Source: Opitutaceae bacterium UBA2377 (GTDB taxonomy: Bacteria > Verrucomicrobiota > Verrucomicrobiia > Opitutales > Opitutaceae). Taken from it: 64,000 nt of DNA. The notes below the pieces were generated by a model. The model did no database searches and was not told the origin of the DNA. It saw only the letters and a program-made list of their open reading frames with translations. Positions 1 to 8,108 of the stretch are shown here, one piece after another. Where the stretch lies: contig DDSZ01000020.1 in the NCBI GenBank assembly GCA_002344205.1, positions 19,663 to 83,662 of the forward strand, written 5' to 3'. The position numbers and the translations under genes were made by a program. Position 1 is the stretch's first letter, and the number at the start of each line of letters is the position of its first letter.

Positions 1-237
1 GAAGACCTGATAGCGCGCCCGCCGCAGCCGCTCCAGAGCGGCTGCCACATCGTCGGGCATATCAGGCTTCCCATAACGCTGCAGCGTCTCCACGGCGCGT
101 GTCCGTTCCTCTCGGGAGAGCGCGGCAAACGCCGCGTTTTCCCTTTCCCGGTCCTTCGGGAAGTGGGTGTAGCGGTTGAACCGCTCGAGATCCTCGGCGG
201 TGTAGGGCGTATCCGTGTTGTAGGGCTGGGGCTTCAT
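1..237 (-). CDS. Hypothetical protein, truncated by window edge
   Basis: The first 79 codons of a minus-strand gene are present. The start ATG at 237 overlaps the stop of the upstream gene by four bases (ATGA), which supports the start and translational coupling. The visible part is hydrophilic, with charged helical stretches and no signal peptide or membrane segment. It is the last visible gene of the long transfer/pilus operon. I do not recognise the family. Confidence 0.55.
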   Translation of the reverse strand, partial: MKPQPYNTDTPYTAEDLERFNRYTHFPKDRERENAAFAALSREERTRAVETLQRYGKPDMPDDVAAALERLRRARYQVF

Positions 238-512
238 GGTGCGAGCCGCGCCATGCGCCGTTGGATGATCCGTCGCTGGGAGGTCACGGACTGATACACC
301 TTCCCCGGCTTCAAGGCGGGCGAGGCGGCCACAAGCTGCCCGCGCACCCACGCCCGGGCCGTTGCCACCTGGGCCAGCGCCGCGTGCACGGGATCGTACG
401 CGGGCGTGCCCTTGAGACAGGCGAAGTTCGACGCGACTTTGAGCGCGAACTCCGCCCGGCCCAGGTGGTCGTCGAGGGCGTGCCTCGACGATGGGGTCCC
501 CGGCACCGTCAT
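234..512 (-). CDS. Hypothetical small basic protein of the transfer operon
   Basis: This 92-residue reading frame overlaps its neighbours on both sides by four bases, the pattern of a co-translated operon. The product is mainly helical and its C-terminal third is rich in arginine (an RRIIQRRMARL patch), so nucleic-acid or membrane-surface contact is possible. There is no signal peptide or transmembrane segment. No family is recognised and the assignment to the element's operon rests on context only. Confidence 0.55.
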   Translation of the reverse strand: MTVPGTPSSRHALDDHLGRAEFALKVASNFACLKGTPAYDPVHAALAQVATARAWVRGQLVAASPALKPGKVYQSVTSQRRIIQRRMARLAP

Positions 513-937
513 GCGGCGACCTTCGGTCCGGTGGCTGGCGCGGGGTTGGCGAACTCCCGGCGCGTCTGCCGGTCCTTCTCGCGGAACACCGCCTGCACGA
601 ACGCCTTTTCCTTGTAGTAGGGGTTGGTGTCCGCGAGGTCGCGGTCGATGCGCTGCCTGGCCTCCGGGGTCTGCGCGTCGTAGAACGCCTTCGCCGAAGG
701 CAGCTGCTTTTCGATCAGCTTCATGTCGGTCTCGTGCTTCTGCACGCGGTTGAGGATGAATGTGTCGATGGCGCGATCGGGATGCTCCCGGACGAGCCGC
801 GTGTAATACAGGACGTCGTCGGGGTTGGCTTTCTTGTAGTCCTCGATCTTCCGCTTCACCTCCGGGTTGTCCCGGAAGGTGAGGGGCTTCGAGCGCTCGG
901 TTTCGGTCTTCTTGTCGGGTTTTTGGTCGATGGCCAT
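509..937 (-). CDS. Hypothetical charged protein of the transfer operon
   Basis: The chosen start (ATG at 937, protein beginning MAIDQKPD) gives 142 residues. A longer in-frame extension upstream would run through the preceding gene in another frame and was rejected. The protein is very rich in Lys, Asp, Glu and Arg and is predicted to be helical, with no membrane segment. It follows the preceding gene by 13 bases and overlaps the next by four, so it belongs to the same operon. Function unknown. Confidence 0.6.
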   Translation of the reverse strand: MAIDQKPDKKTETERSKPLTFRDNPEVKRKIEDYKKANPDDVLYYTRLVREHPDRAIDTFILNRVQKHETDMKLIEKQLPSAKAFYDAQTPEARQRIDRDLADTNPYYKEKAFVQAVFREKDRQTRREFANPAPATGPKVAA

Positions 938-950
938 ATGCGTATGGGTT

Positions 951-1244
951 TCAGGCCGCCGCTTTGGTTTGTGCGGGCGGTGGTGGCACCGGACGGGATT
1001 CCCGCCCGAAGGATTCGGAGAGCACGGGGTTGAACGGCGGCTCGTCCGGCCCCTGGACCAGCCGCAGGGCGAGGTCGAACTGGGCGCAGAGGTCGCTGCA
1101 TTCATGGCGGGCCAGCGCGAAGGCCATCAGGCTCTTGGCCTCGATCTTCGGGCTGGCGCCGGTGAAACGCCGGTTGAGTTCCTCGGCCGCCGCGAAGAAT
1201 TCCGCGGCGACGGGCTCGGGCAACTGGAGGGTGAGGGTAATCAT
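951..1244 (-). CDS. Hypothetical 97-residue protein of the pilus/transfer operon
   Basis: The start at 1244 (MITLTLQLPEP) is 14 bases after the stop of the preceding membrane-protein gene. The protein opens with a short beta-like stretch, then a helix resembling small DNA-binding or ribbon-helix-helix proteins (ITLTLQLPEPVAAEFFAAAE), and ends in a proline-rich tail. That N-terminal pattern is only suggestive. No catalytic motif is seen. It is in the operon with the pilus genes but its role is unknown. Confidence 0.6.
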   Translation of the reverse strand: MITLTLQLPEPVAAEFFAAAEELNRRFTGASPKIEAKSLMAFALARHECSDLCAQFDLALRLVQGPDEPPFNPVLSESFGRESRPVPPPPAQTKAAA

Positions 1245-1258
1245 GGGATGCTTTCGGT

Positions 1259-1960
1259 TCAGGGTTGTTTGGTTGGTAATGCCCCGGCCCGGGACCCCGG
1301 AGGGTCGGACCGGAACGAAGCGGAGACCGGTTCCGTCGCCGGAGGCTCGGCGGAGGTGGCGGAGAGGCGGAGCGCAGATCCGGCGCCGACCTGCCGGGGA
1401 ATGGCCGGAACCTCGGCCGCTGCGACGGGGTGCGCACCGGGGCTTGGGAAGGTGCGCTCGCCGTCGCCCGTCGTTGCCGCAGCCACGAGGAATTGCAGCG
1501 TGAAGCCGACCTCGGCCAGTTGCCGGTGCGGTCCGACGCCCTCGGCACGTGCCGCGAAAGCCTCGACCGCCACACCGGGCCGGCTGCCCAGCGTGCCGAT
1601 CAACCGGACGTAGTCGCCCCAGCGGGCGATCTGCGGCTCCGTGGCCCGCAAACGGATGCATTCTGGCGACTCTGCCTGCCACTGCCAGGCGGAGCCCAGC
1701 TCGTGGCGCAGCGCGGCGATGGCGGTGTCGGACCAGGCATGTTCCTGCATGGCGGCGCTCCGTCTCCGCCAAGTGGCCAAAGCCTCGTCGCTGTGCTCGC
1801 GCAGCGTCCCATGCTCGGCGAGCAGGGTGACGTATTCGGGGGCCGGGGCGGGCAAGACCGGACGATAGCGCCAGCGGACAAACCACATGGTTCCCGCCAG
1901 CGCTGTGGCGAAGAGCAGCAGCCGCCATCCCGCCCGCGATGCATTTCCTCGGGTCTTCAT
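1259..1960 (-). CDS. PilO-like inner-membrane protein (by position)
   Basis: The 233-residue protein has one N-terminal transmembrane helix (about residues 12-29) followed by a helical segment and a proline- and alanine-rich C-terminus, so most of it should be periplasmic. It starts four bases inside the end of the PilM/PilN-like gene. In type IV pilus and type II secretion operons a protein of this size and topology at this position is PilO or GspM, which helps form the inner-membrane alignment complex. The sequence itself is too diverged for me to confirm that family. Confidence 0.5.
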   Translation of the reverse strand: MKTRGNASRAGWRLLLFATALAGTMWFVRWRYRPVLPAPAPEYVTLLAEHGTLREHSDEALATWRRRSAAMQEHAWSDTAIAALRHELGSAWQWQAESPECIRLRATEPQIARWGDYVRLIGTLGSRPGVAVEAFAARAEGVGPHRQLAEVGFTLQFLVAAATTGDGERTFPSPGAHPVAAAEVPAIPRQVGAGSALRLSATSAEPPATEPVSASFRSDPPGSRAGALPTKQP

Positions 1961-3189
1961 CGGCGGAACCCGCCCGTGGCGGCAAAGGTGCCGTCCGCAC
2001 CCATTTGGGCGGTGAGCGTCCAGCGTGCGTCGCTCGGTGCGATCTGCGAAACCCAGGTATCGATGGTGCAGGCCGTTCCAGCCGGCGCGACCCAGCCGGA
2101 CAGGGCAAAGCGGTGATCACGCACCTCGACGGAGCCCAGCACCATGTCGGGCGGCAGCGTGGCGGACAGTTGCGTCAGAAAATTTCCCAGCGGCGGACCG
2201 GCAGCTCCGCCCTCGATCAGGCCGCGCAGGCCGGCGATTTCCGCGGCGTTGGCCCGCAGGTGGGCGACTTCGCTTTGCAACGCAGCCACCCGGACACCGC
2301 GCGCCGCCAGCTCGGCGCGGACTGCCAGCCAGTTGCGGCCATGGTCGAACCCGGCCCAGCCGGCGGCCAGCAGCAGGGCAAATCCGGCCGCGAGTGCCAG
2401 CCGCTCTGCCGTCACCCAGGGACTGCGCGGCAGGAGCTGCGCGGGATGATACCGCGGGAGCGTGGCGGGGCGGGTGAGGGCCTGCGTCAGGCGGAGCCAT
2501 TCGAGACCGGGCCGGTCCTCGCCCAGCCAGGATTCGAGCAGGGCGCGGGTTTCATCCTCGGCGGTGACAACCAGCACCGGATCCTCCGGATTGGCGTCCA
2601 GTATTTCCCTGAGCCAACGTCCGGCTTCCGCCGGCGCCTGGTCCTTGCTCCAGCCATGCACCGTGCGCCCGGCGTGGCGCGGGTGCCGGTAGGCGAGCGC
2701 GCGTTCGGCCTGCACGGCCAGGACGGTGACGGCGCCCGATTCGGTCCATTCGAACGGGAGCGCGTGAAGATAGGTGGCGAGCGGCCACGCGGATTCCACG
2801 GCGAGCCCCTGGTGCGCGAGCCGCTGAGCAAGCGCATACAATGCGGGCTCGGTTTCAAAGTGCAGCACCGTGGTTCCACCGTTCGCGTTGGGCAGCACCG
2901 GTTCATGACTCCAGGCGCGGTCGGGACTGTCCAGCGCGGGAAATTCCCCGGCCAGCGCCGAAGCCAGCACCCGCCGGTCGCCCTGCGGGCAGGACACGCC
3001 GACCGAGGCGAGGGCGTCGGGCTGATAAATTAACCGAAGCCGGACGGGCTTGGGCGCATCGGCCCAATGGGCCGCGAGGGCATCGGCCGCCTCGCCGAAG
3101 TCCGTGAACGGCACGGGCTCGTCGGTGGCGGGCAGCCACCACCGGTTGCCCCACAGGAGCACGGTGCGCGGGTCAGATGGCCGTGACAT
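1957..3189 (-). CDS. PilM/PilN-like (GspL-like) alignment complex protein
   Basis: The protein (410 residues from the ATG at 3189) has a large N-terminal cytoplasmic region, one transmembrane helix around residues 265-285, a coiled-coil stretch, and a C-terminal domain with a PilN-type pattern (FLTQLSATLPPDMVLGSVEV followed by a beta strand ending in SGW). This topology matches a fusion of PilM and PilN, as in GspL. It should anchor the pilus ATPase to the membrane complex. Its start lies inside the end of the prepilin gene; an upstream in-frame ATG exists, so the exact start is uncertain. Confidence 0.65.
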   Translation of the reverse strand: MSRPSDPRTVLLWGNRWWLPATDEPVPFTDFGEAADALAAHWADAPKPVRLRLIYQPDALASVGVSCPQGDRRVLASALAGEFPALDSPDRAWSHEPVLPNANGGTTVLHFETEPALYALAQRLAHQGLAVESAWPLATYLHALPFEWTESGAVTVLAVQAERALAYRHPRHAGRTVHGWSKDQAPAEAGRWLREILDANPEDPVLVVTAEDETRALLESWLGEDRPGLEWLRLTQALTRPATLPRYHPAQLLPRSPWVTAERLALAAGFALLLAAGWAGFDHGRNWLAVRAELAARGVRVAALQSEVAHLRANAAEIAGLRGLIEGGAAGPPLGNFLTQLSATLPPDMVLGSVEVRDHRFALSGWVAPAGTACTIDTWVSQIAPSDARWTLTAQMGADGTFAATGGFRR

Positions 3190-3928
3190 AGACGTAAACG
3201 TCGGTGATGCCGTTGACCGGAGCCGCATAGGCGACGACGCCCGTGTCGCAGGCAAGGCCTTCGGCCGGGGTGAACTGCGCTCCGTTCATCGCGAGCGCCA
3301 GCTCATGCGCATCTTTTGCGGGACAGGACGGAATCACGAGATACGCGACGACCGAATTCGCGCTCAGGTTGGTGATGCCATCGAGGCGGAAGTTGGCCCC
3401 AAGGGCCGCCGAAGGCGCGAGGGCGGGGTTGGCCGAGCGCGCCTCCAGCCGGGTGACGGCGGACCAGTTGCGCAGCGGCGCGGCGTCCGGCGTCATCGTG
3501 AACGCCTGCACGGCCTGATTCCACAGCATCTCGTTGCCGGTGCCGGTGGAGGCGTAGCCCTGCGTGCCCATGCGCAACGACAGCGGCCGCTCCAGCTTGC
3601 CGGTGGCGAGCAGCACGGCGTCGAGCCGGGCGCCGTTGCCCTTGGCGATATCGGTCGCACCCGAGAGGGCAGCGCCGGAGCAGGGGATGCCGGCACCCTC
3701 GGTGCGCGGGATGCTGCCGTTGCCGCCGGGCATCGCAATAAACGAGGTGACCGCGGTCTTCAGGGTCTCGACGGTTTTTTCGACCTGCTGCACGCGGGCG
3801 GCGCGCAGGGCGTCAAAGCCCTTGGGCAAGAGCAGGCCGACGAGCACGCTCACAATCGCGAGCACGAGCACGAGTTCGAGCAGGGAGTAACCCTGCGCAG
3901 GGTGGGTAAGTTTTCGGTGGTTTTTCAT
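3173..3928 (-). CDS. Type IV prepilin-like protein (major pilin candidate)
   Basis: The 251-residue protein has a short basic leader ending in glycine, then YSLLELVLVLAIVSVLVG: the class III signal of type IV prepilins, with Glu at position 5 of the mature protein and a hydrophobic helix. A prepilin peptidase would cut between Gly13 and Tyr14; no such peptidase gene is in the window. The C-terminal domain contains a few cysteines (near residues 83, 204 and 228) that could form a disulfide. It lies between the ATPase and PilM/PilN-like genes, so it is likely a pilus subunit of the element. Confidence 0.85.
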   Translation of the reverse strand: MKNHRKLTHPAQGYSLLELVLVLAIVSVLVGLLLPKGFDALRAARVQQVEKTVETLKTAVTSFIAMPGGNGSIPRTEGAGIPCSGAALSGATDIAKGNGARLDAVLLATGKLERPLSLRMGTQGYASTGTGNEMLWNQAVQAFTMTPDAAPLRNWSAVTRLEARSANPALAPSAALGANFRLDGITNLSANSVVAYLVIPSCPAKDAHELALAMNGAQFTPAEGLACDTGVVAYAAPVNGITDVYVYVTAI

Positions 3929-3978
3929 CTGGGATCAGGGGTTGTGGGCACGAGGCCCGGTTGACTTGACGGAAAAAT

Positions 3979-5178
3979 TCAGAGGACGCGGGCGACCTGC
4001 TCGACGGTGGTAAGCCCCCGCGCGGCGGCCTGGAGCCCGTGTTGCCACAGGGTGAGGTGTCCCGCGCGGTCGCGGAGCGCGGCGAGTTCGGCGAGCGGCG
4101 CGTCCGCCGCGACGAGCGCCGTCAGTTTAGCGGCCGGGATCACCTCGTGGATCGCGAGCCGCCCGCGATAACCGCGGCCCTGGCAGGCCGGACAGCCGAC
4201 CGCCCGGCAGAACCGCCCGTCCGGCACCCGGTGCCGTTCGCACAGCTGCGCGTTGTCCGGATGCGGCTCCCGGCATTCGGCGCAGAGCCGCCGCACGAGC
4301 CGTTGCGCGGCCACGAGCCGCAGCGACGCGGCCAGCAGAAAACTCTCCACCCCGAGGTCCCGGAGCCGCGGGATGGCCGCCAGCGCGTCGTTGGTGTGCA
4401 GGGTGGAAAGCACCAGATGTCCGGTCAGCGCCGCGCGGATCGCGAGCTGGGCGGTTTCCGCATCGCGGGTCTCGCCGACCAGCAGGATGTCGGGATTCTG
4501 GCGGAGCACCGCGCGCAGCGACGAGGCGAAGGTGAGTCCGATCTTCTCGCGGATCTCCGTCTGCCGGATGCCAGGAAACTCGTATTCGACCGGGTCCTCC
4601 AGCGTGTGGATGACGCGCGTCCGGTGATCGAGGGCATGGAGCGCGGCGTGCAGCGTGGTCGTCTTGCCCGATCCGGTCGGACCGGTGAGGTAGATCAGAC
4701 CCGCCGGCCCCGCGAGCGCCTCGCGCAAGACCGCGGCCTGCACCGGCGCGAGCCCCAGTTCGCCGAAATCCTGGCCCGGCAGGGTCTGGTCCAGCAGCCG
4801 GACCACGAGACTTTCGCCGTGGACGGTCGGCAGCGTCGAAAGCCGCAGGTGGAACTTCCGTTCCTTGAGCCGGAGCACGGCCCGGCCGTCCTGCGGCAGG
4901 CGCTTTTCCGTGATGTCCATCCCGCCGAAAATCTTGCCGCGGGCGAGCAGCGCCTCGCGCTGCGCCGCCGGCAGGCGGCAGTGCTCGCGCATTTCACCGT
5001 CGAGGCGGAAGCGCACGAAGAGACCGTCCTCCTTCGGTTCCAGGTGCACGTCGCTCGCGCCCTCCTCACACGCGGCGCGGAGGATGCGGTCCAGCGTCCG
5101 GGTCGCATCCGGCCCGGCTTCGGCCTGGCCCGGGGTGGCGGCTGACCGCCGCCGGAATTCTTTGACCAGTTCGAGCAT
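3979..5178 (-). CDS. GspE/PilB-family secretion ATPase
   Basis: The 399-residue protein is a hexameric AAA-type motor for pilus assembly or secretion. The Walker A motif GPTGSGKT is at residues 166-173, the Asp box is around 190-200 (HTLEDPVEY), and Walker B (ILLVGETRD) is at about 231-239. Two CxxC pairs (299/302 and 329/332) give the zinc-binding domain typical of GspE and PilB rather than PilT. The N-terminal N1E domain is missing, which makes it short. No separate VirB11, a relative of this family, is seen in the element, so it might also serve the mating apparatus; that is inference. It starts two bases after the secretin stop. Confidence 0.93.
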   Translation of the reverse strand: MLELVKEFRRRSAATPGQAEAGPDATRTLDRILRAACEEGASDVHLEPKEDGLFVRFRLDGEMREHCRLPAAQREALLARGKIFGGMDITEKRLPQDGRAVLRLKERKFHLRLSTLPTVHGESLVVRLLDQTLPGQDFGELGLAPVQAAVLREALAGPAGLIYLTGPTGSGKTTTLHAALHALDHRTRVIHTLEDPVEYEFPGIRQTEIREKIGLTFASSLRAVLRQNPDILLVGETRDAETAQLAIRAALTGHLVLSTLHTNDALAAIPRLRDLGVESFLLAASLRLVAAQRLVRRLCAECREPHPDNAQLCERHRVPDGRFCRAVGCPACQGRGYRGRLAIHEVIPAAKLTALVAADAPLAELAALRDRAGHLTLWQHGLQAAARGLTTVEQVARVL

Positions 5179-5180
5179 GG

Positions 5181-6566
5181 TCAGGGGACGAGCCGCGGGG
5201 TGAGGAAGATGACGAGCTCGGTGCGCGCCCGGAGCTTCGCCTTGCTGCGGAAGGCTCCGCCCACGCCGGGCATGCTGCCCAGCACCGGCACCGCGCGGAC
5301 GGTTTCGCCGGATTCCTCCGAGATGAGCCCGCCGATGACCGCGGTCTCGCCGTCGCGCAGCCGCACGATTGTCGAGGCCTGTTTCACATCCGTGAGCGGT
5401 GCGGTCTGCCGGCCGTCCGGGCTGGTCACGATGGCCTGGAGCCGGGTGATCGCCGGCAGGACATCGAGCGTGATGACTCCCTCGCCGTCGATCTGCGGGG
5501 TCACGGCAAGAATGGTGCCGATGGTGATTGTCGAGACCGAGAACTGCTCCTGCGTCTGGTTGACGGGCACGGTGGTGCCGCCCTGCTGGAAGGTCGTGCT
5601 CTGCTGGAGCCGGAAGAAGGGCCGGTCCTCGCCGACCTTGATAAAGGCCGTCTGGTTGTTGAGCGCGCGCAGGCGGGGCTGCGCCACGGTGCGCACGTCG
5701 CCCTGCTGCCTGAGCGCATGGATGACCGCGGTCGCGCGGCCGAAGCCGAGATTGGCCGCGAAGCTGTTCGCCGCGAACATGGTGCCGCCCACGCCCGGCA
5801 CTTCCAGCGGGGACCCGGCGCTCAGGGTCGCCTCGCCGACCGCGCCCGCCGCCAGCTCCCAGTCGATTCCGAGTTTCCGTTCATCACGAAGGGTCACCTC
5901 GACCAGCCGCGCCTCGATCTCGACCTGCCGTGTGATGCGGTGGTTTACGAGCTGCAGGAAGGCCCGGACCGCCTCGTGCCGGGCGAGCGGCGCGGTCACC
6001 TGCGCGACGCCGGAGAAACGGTTCAGCACGAGGCGGTCGTCGTCCTCCAGCATCGCGCGTAACTCCGTCTCCAGATTGTTCCAAAAGGTGTTGGGATTTT
6101 CCTGGCTGATGGAGACCTGGGTGGCATCCGAAGTGCCGCCGGGCACCGGAGCGGGTCCGCCGGGCAGCGTCAGGGGTTCGAACCCGCCGGGGTTCGCCCC
6201 GCCCAGCGTCACCGACGCACTGCCCGAGCCGGTGCGCGTGAGCTGCGGGTAATCGATCGTGTAGAGCACGGTCTTGAGCCGGCGCACGACAATGCCCGCC
6301 GGGCTCAGCTCGTAATGCAGCGCCTGCGGCGCGGTGAGCGCGTCCAGCGCTTCACGGAGGCTGCCGCCCCGGAAGTCGAGGGTGACCTCGCCGCTCACGT
6401 CCGGCTCGGCGAGGATGGTGGTGTCGCAGGCCCGGCCCAAGGCGCGCAGGGCGGCGGGCAGAGGTGTCTGCTCCAGCCGCAGTCCGGCGACCGGCCGTTC
6501 GAGGACGGGGACTTCGACGCCCAGGCTGACGACAGCGAAGAGGGGCAGGATGAAAATTGCTTTCAT
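5181..6566 (-). CDS. Secretin (PilQ/GspD family)
   Basis: The 461-residue precursor has an N-terminal signal peptide, an STN/N0-type domain at about residues 30-95, a short N1-like domain and the C-terminal secretin domain. The secretin signature is visible near the end (VIGGLISEESGETVRAVPVL followed by a GG..FRS segment and a terminal VIFLTPR strand). It should form the outer-membrane channel through which the pilus or exported substrate passes. It is shorter than most PilQ or GspD proteins, as plasmid pilus secretins such as the PilN protein of IncI plasmids often are. Seven bases separate it from the preceding gene. Confidence 0.93.
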   Translation of the reverse strand: MKAIFILPLFAVVSLGVEVPVLERPVAGLRLEQTPLPAALRALGRACDTTILAEPDVSGEVTLDFRGGSLREALDALTAPQALHYELSPAGIVVRRLKTVLYTIDYPQLTRTGSGSASVTLGGANPGGFEPLTLPGGPAPVPGGTSDATQVSISQENPNTFWNNLETELRAMLEDDDRLVLNRFSGVAQVTAPLARHEAVRAFLQLVNHRITRQVEIEARLVEVTLRDERKLGIDWELAAGAVGEATLSAGSPLEVPGVGGTMFAANSFAANLGFGRATAVIHALRQQGDVRTVAQPRLRALNNQTAFIKVGEDRPFFRLQQSTTFQQGGTTVPVNQTQEQFSVSTITIGTILAVTPQIDGEGVITLDVLPAITRLQAIVTSPDGRQTAPLTDVKQASTIVRLRDGETAVIGGLISEESGETVRAVPVLGSMPGVGGAFRSKAKLRARTELVIFLTPRLVP

Positions 6567-6572
6567 GGGCGA

Positions 6573-8108
6573 TCAGGGGGTTTCGAGAACGAGATGGGTG
6601 GGAGAGCCGCCGGCCTGTTCATGGAGCAGGGTGCGGCCGGCGCCGGAGTAGCGCAGGCTGACCGGCGCGATGGCGTTGAACGACCGGACGACCGGCGGCG
6701 CCGGCAGGTAATACCCGTCGCCGGGCTGGCTCGCCTGCACGGTGACCAGGCCGGGACCGGTGATCTGGAGCTGGTTGCCCAGCAGGACGGCCGGCCCGTC
6801 CAGCACGGCAAAATTGACAGGCAGACCCGAGGACGTGGTGGCCTCCAGCAGGAAGGGCAGTGAACCGCTCGGCCGGTCGCCGGGATGGGGAAAGGAAATC
6901 GTCTGCGCCGTTTTCGGCTCGAACAGGGCCTGGATGGAGCGCGGGCCGGTCATGAGCACCAGGGTGACGGGCTCGCTGCCGGTGCTGTCGCCGGCCCAGC
7001 CGGCAAACCGTGAGGTGGCATTGGCAGTGGCCGCGAGCGTGACCAGCGTGCCGTAGGGATAGGTGCCGCCGGGGGTGACGCTGCCGATGCCGCTGACGCC
7101 CGTGATGAGCGCGAACTGCCTCAACACAAAGTTCGCTTGCACCGTCCGGGGACCATCCATGAGCACACCGGCGGGATTGGCCGTTCCCGCGGCCCCGCCG
7201 CTCCAGCCGGCAAATTCGTAGGCGGGTTCCGGCGATGCGGTCACCAAGGTCGTGGTGCCCGCGGCAAACTGACCGCCCGGCGACACGCTGCCGCCGGGGC
7301 CGGCGAGCGTGGTCAGCTGGAAAAACACCGGCGGCGGCGCGCCGATCGCGACGGTATGGCTGATGATCGCGGACGCCGCACCGTCCGCGTCGAAGGCCTG
7401 CGCCGTGAAGGTGACGGTCTGCGGTCCGGCATCGCTGGTCCAGTTACCGGCATCGCTCTGGGTCCCGTCACCGCCGCCGGCGTAGGCAAAGGGCTGGCCG
7501 TGTTTCCAGACCTGCACCTGGGCCAGATTGCCGTCGGCATCGTGGCCGCGGGCGGCGATGTAGTATCCCTGCCCATGGTCCGCGCCGGCCGGAGCGGAAA
7601 CCCAGGCGATGTTCGGGGCGTTGTTGGTCGGGGGCGATCCGCCGCCCGCGTCCAGCGTGGTGGTCCACACGGTGCTGGCGGCCTGGCCGAGTTCCTCGGT
7701 GGTGTAGCTGAAAAACCGCAGCGTGTAGGCCCCATCGCCGAGCCCGGTGATGTCCCAGCGCGCGTTGAGCGTGCCGTCCGCCACGGCCCCGCCCGTGCCA
7801 TGACGGTGGGCCAGTCCCTCGAGGACCGTGACCGTGCCGGGACCGCCCCAGGCCTGGGGTCCGCCGTCGAGGTAAATGCTGCCTCCGGCGGCGCCGGTGA
7901 GGTTGCCTCCGGCGTCGACCAGTTCCACCCGGCCGGGCGCGCTGTTGCCGGGAAAATCGTCACTGAACCAGAACACCTGAAAATCGAGGACATAGCGGCC
8001 CCCGGTGACGGTGATCGGCTTGGTCGTGAAGGTCGCGTGGGAGGTGGAAGCGGCGGGCGCCACGACGGCGCCGAGCAGAAGGAAAAGGACAAGGTGAAGG
8101 AGTTTCAT
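6573..8108 (-). CDS. Secreted surface protein with InlB-type B-repeats, candidate pilus tip adhesin
   Basis: The start at 8108 (MKLLHLVLF) overlaps the upstream prepilin stop (ATGA) and opens a clear signal peptide; the longer in-frame extension upstream was rejected. The N-terminal half of the 511-residue protein is beta-rich and ends in an Ig-like segment. Two consecutive repeats near residues 285-420 have the pattern G..G.V.PGG...G..V...A.....F.GW.G, which is the divergent InlB B-repeat (Flg_new_2) family seen in bacterial surface proteins. Its position between prepilin and secretin genes is where IncI plasmids carry the PilV tip adhesin. The adhesin role is inference. Confidence 0.75.
   Translation of the reverse strand: MKLLHLVLFLLLGAVVAPAASTSHATFTTKPITVTGGRYVLDFQVFWFSDDFPGNSAPGRVELVDAGGNLTGAAGGSIYLDGGPQAWGGPGTVTVLEGLAHRHGTGGAVADGTLNARWDITGLGDGAYTLRFFSYTTEELGQAASTVWTTTLDAGGGSPPTNNAPNIAWVSAPAGADHGQGYYIAARGHDADGNLAQVQVWKHGQPFAYAGGGDGTQSDAGNWTSDAGPQTVTFTAQAFDADGAASAIISHTVAIGAPPPVFFQLTTLAGPGGSVSPGGQFAAGTTTLVTASPEPAYEFAGWSGGAAGTANPAGVLMDGPRTVQANFVLRQFALITGVSGIGSVTPGGTYPYGTLVTLAATANATSRFAGWAGDSTGSEPVTLVLMTGPRSIQALFEPKTAQTISFPHPGDRPSGSLPFLLEATTSSGLPVNFAVLDGPAVLLGNQLQITGPGLVTVQASQPGDGYYLPAPPVVRSFNAIAPVSLRYSGAGRTLLHEQAGGSPTHLVLETP

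Noticed and set aside
951..2120. Long minus-strand frame of 389 codons
   Set aside because: Only the last 97 codons (from 1244) have the look of a real protein; the rest is arginine-rich and overlaps the PilO-like gene in another frame.
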